A stretch of 30,670 nucleotides of DNA from positions 1 through 30,670 of the IMG/VR virus record IMGVR_UViG_3300009151_000252. The stretch is one strand, 5' to 3'. Positions within the stretch are counted from its first letter, which is position 1, and every line of letters starts with the position of its first letter. Shown in pieces: positions 29,680 through 30,670 of the stretch. The DNA is from a virus. The notes under the pieces were generated by a model that searched no databases, was not told where the DNA came from, and saw nothing but the letters and a program-made list of their open reading frames with translations. The translations under genes were made by a program, and so were the position numbers.

Positions 29680-30670
29680 GTGTTTGGGTAATTATTTTAA
29701 TTGTGTATGGTATACTTTCGCTCTTGTAAAGTGCCATGCGCTCACGTAAGTGGTTATTACCGTAGCGCATATTATCACCTATATCAAAAATTGTTGCTTT
29801 TTTCTTACTAGCATGCAGGCGCAAGCTGCGACCAATACTTTGAATTATTTTTGTTTTAGCTTTGCCGATACTCGCAAAAATAATATAATGCAAATTACGA
29901 ATGTTTACGCCTGTGCTAAAAATCTTTGAAATAGCTACACATATAATGTTGTCATTATTCTCCATTAAATTGCGTACACGCTCACGCTCTTCAATATCAA
30001 CATCACCGCATATGAAGTGTACATCTTTGCCTGTACATGTTTTTAATATTTCGAGTAATAATTCACCGTGTGCTATTCTATCTACTAACACAAGTGTGTT
30101 TCTGCTTAAAGATTGAACAAGTGTTTGTATGGTTTTATTGCGGAATAAATTTGTTTGTAAAAATTCATTCTCTAATTCATACGCTGCTGTAGGATTTGCG
30201 CTCGTACTTGCCTCAATATGAGGCGGGTTATAATAATTCATCTGCAGTACTACCACTTGCACGTTTGAAATGTAATTTTGATTACGTAAATCAATACTCT
30301 TCTTTTGATATAAAACAGGTCCTAGCTGCCCTATTATATACCACCTATCAAGCTTTGCATCGGGCATTGTGCCTGTTAGACCGTAGCGCATTTTTGCGGG
30401 TATGGTAGCAACTACTTTGCTTATCTTGTTAGATGCTTTAAGCTTATGCACCTCATCAATTACTAGTAGCTGTACTTGCTGTAGTAGGGACGTATCTTGT
30501 TTTTCAGATAAGAGAATCTGACTATTTGCAATAATAATTGCAGCAGATTTATTAGGTGAATGATCACCTGTCCACCTTGTAATATTACAAGGATCAATAC
30601 CGTATTCAATTAAATCACTATACGATTGCTCCACAAGTTGTATATCCGGAACAAGCACTAAAGTTTTATA
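29672..30670 (-). CDS. uvsW: DNA/RNA helicase UvsW, N-terminus beyond right edge
   Basis: 332 residues are present; the frame is open to the window edge, so the N-terminus (including Walker A) is missing. A GTG at 30658 is internal, because the preceding codons read YKTL and continue the helicase motif Ia (TLVLVPDIQLVEQ). Motif II is DEVHK, motif III RYGLTGTMPD, and motifs V and VI are KIFSTGVNIRNL and QSIGRSLRLH. This is a superfamily-2 pattern like T4 UvsW (503 aa). It unwinds branched DNA and R-loops, ending origin-driven replication and promoting recombination-dependent replication. It overlaps gp55 by 8 bp. Confidence 0.93.
   Translation of the reverse strand, partial: YKTLVLVPDIQLVEQSYSDLIEYGIDPCNITRWTGDHSPNKSAAIIIANSQILLSEKQDTSLLQQVQLLVIDEVHKLKASNKISKVVATIPAKMRYGLTGTMPDAKLDRWYIIGQLGPVLYQKKSIDLRNQNYISNVQVVVLQMNYYNPPHIEASTSANPTAAYELENEFLQTNLFRNKTIQTLVQSLSRNTLVLVDRIAHGELLLEILKTCTGKDVHFICGDVDIEERERVRNLMENNDNIICVAISKIFSTGVNIRNLHYIIFASIGKAKTKIIQSIGRSLRLHASKKKATIFDIGDNMRYGNNHLRERMALYKSESIPYTIKIITQTHE

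Noticed and set aside
30656-30658. GTG start for uvsW at 30658
   Set aside because: The frame stays open to the edge and the upstream codons complete helicase motif Ia, so the gene is truncated by the window.
1-30670. tRNA genes, integrase or insertion sequences
   Set aside because: No intergenic space is large enough outside 22176-22387 for a tRNA, no cloverleaf was seen, and no transposase or integrase motifs are present.

Overview
This window is a fragment of a T4-superfamily contractile-tailed phage (myovirus) genome. It holds an almost unbroken run of genes on the minus strand. Recognisable T4 homologues, in transcription order (right to left), are uvsW (cut by the right edge), gp55, gp47, gp46, gp43, uvsX, gp41, gp32, gp45, gp17, gp18 and gp19, followed by baseplate/hub-type genes. 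A very large repeat-rich protein runs off the left edge. The DNA is AT-rich and coding is dense, with many 1-14 bp overlaps or gaps between genes. No tRNA, rRNA, CRISPR array, insertion sequence or integrase is visible. Almost no start codon has a Shine-Dalgarno sequence. Most starts sit in an A/T-only leader, often ...ATATATG. This pattern is typical of Bacteroidota and some other marine hosts, so I infer, without proof, a Bacteroidota-like host rather than an enterobacterium.

Layout. 22388-30670: recombination, late sigma factor and replication block (uvsW, 55, 47, 46, a glycosyltransferase-like gene, DNA polymerase 43). 22176-22387: a short divergent region with a palindromic -10-like element and a 57-codon ORF, the only plausible plus-strand gene. 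19365-22175: a tight four-gene cassette of a DpdA-like guanine transglycosylase, a PurN-like formyltransferase (DpdN-like), a P-loop kinase-like protein and QueF (preQ0 reductase). 18988-19353: a small unknown gene, then a bidirectional terminator hairpin. 11712-18891: uvsX, gp41, two unknown genes in the positions of T4 33 and 59, gp32, folE2 (GTP cyclohydrolase IB), a repeat-bearing small gene, the sliding clamp gp45 and two small conserved-looking genes. 11655-11712: two inverted repeats, one a perfect 30-bp palindrome. 1-11650: virion module with terminase gp17, a tube-like protein, sheath gp18, two tail-tube paralogues, another tube/baseplate-like protein, two hub-type proteins and the giant repeat protein.

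The most interesting biology is a predicted 7-deazaguanine DNA hypermodification pathway. FolE2 catalyses the first step from GTP, QueF makes preQ1 from preQ0, DpdA swaps guanine in DNA for the deazaguanine base, and the formyltransferase would formylate the preQ1 amine. The predicted end product is 7-(formylamino)methyl-7-deazaguanine (fdPreQ1) in DNA. QueD, QueE and QueC are not in the window and must be elsewhere in the genome or come from the host. The P-loop protein inside the cassette and the glycosyltransferase beside the polymerase are candidates for further, unassigned roles.
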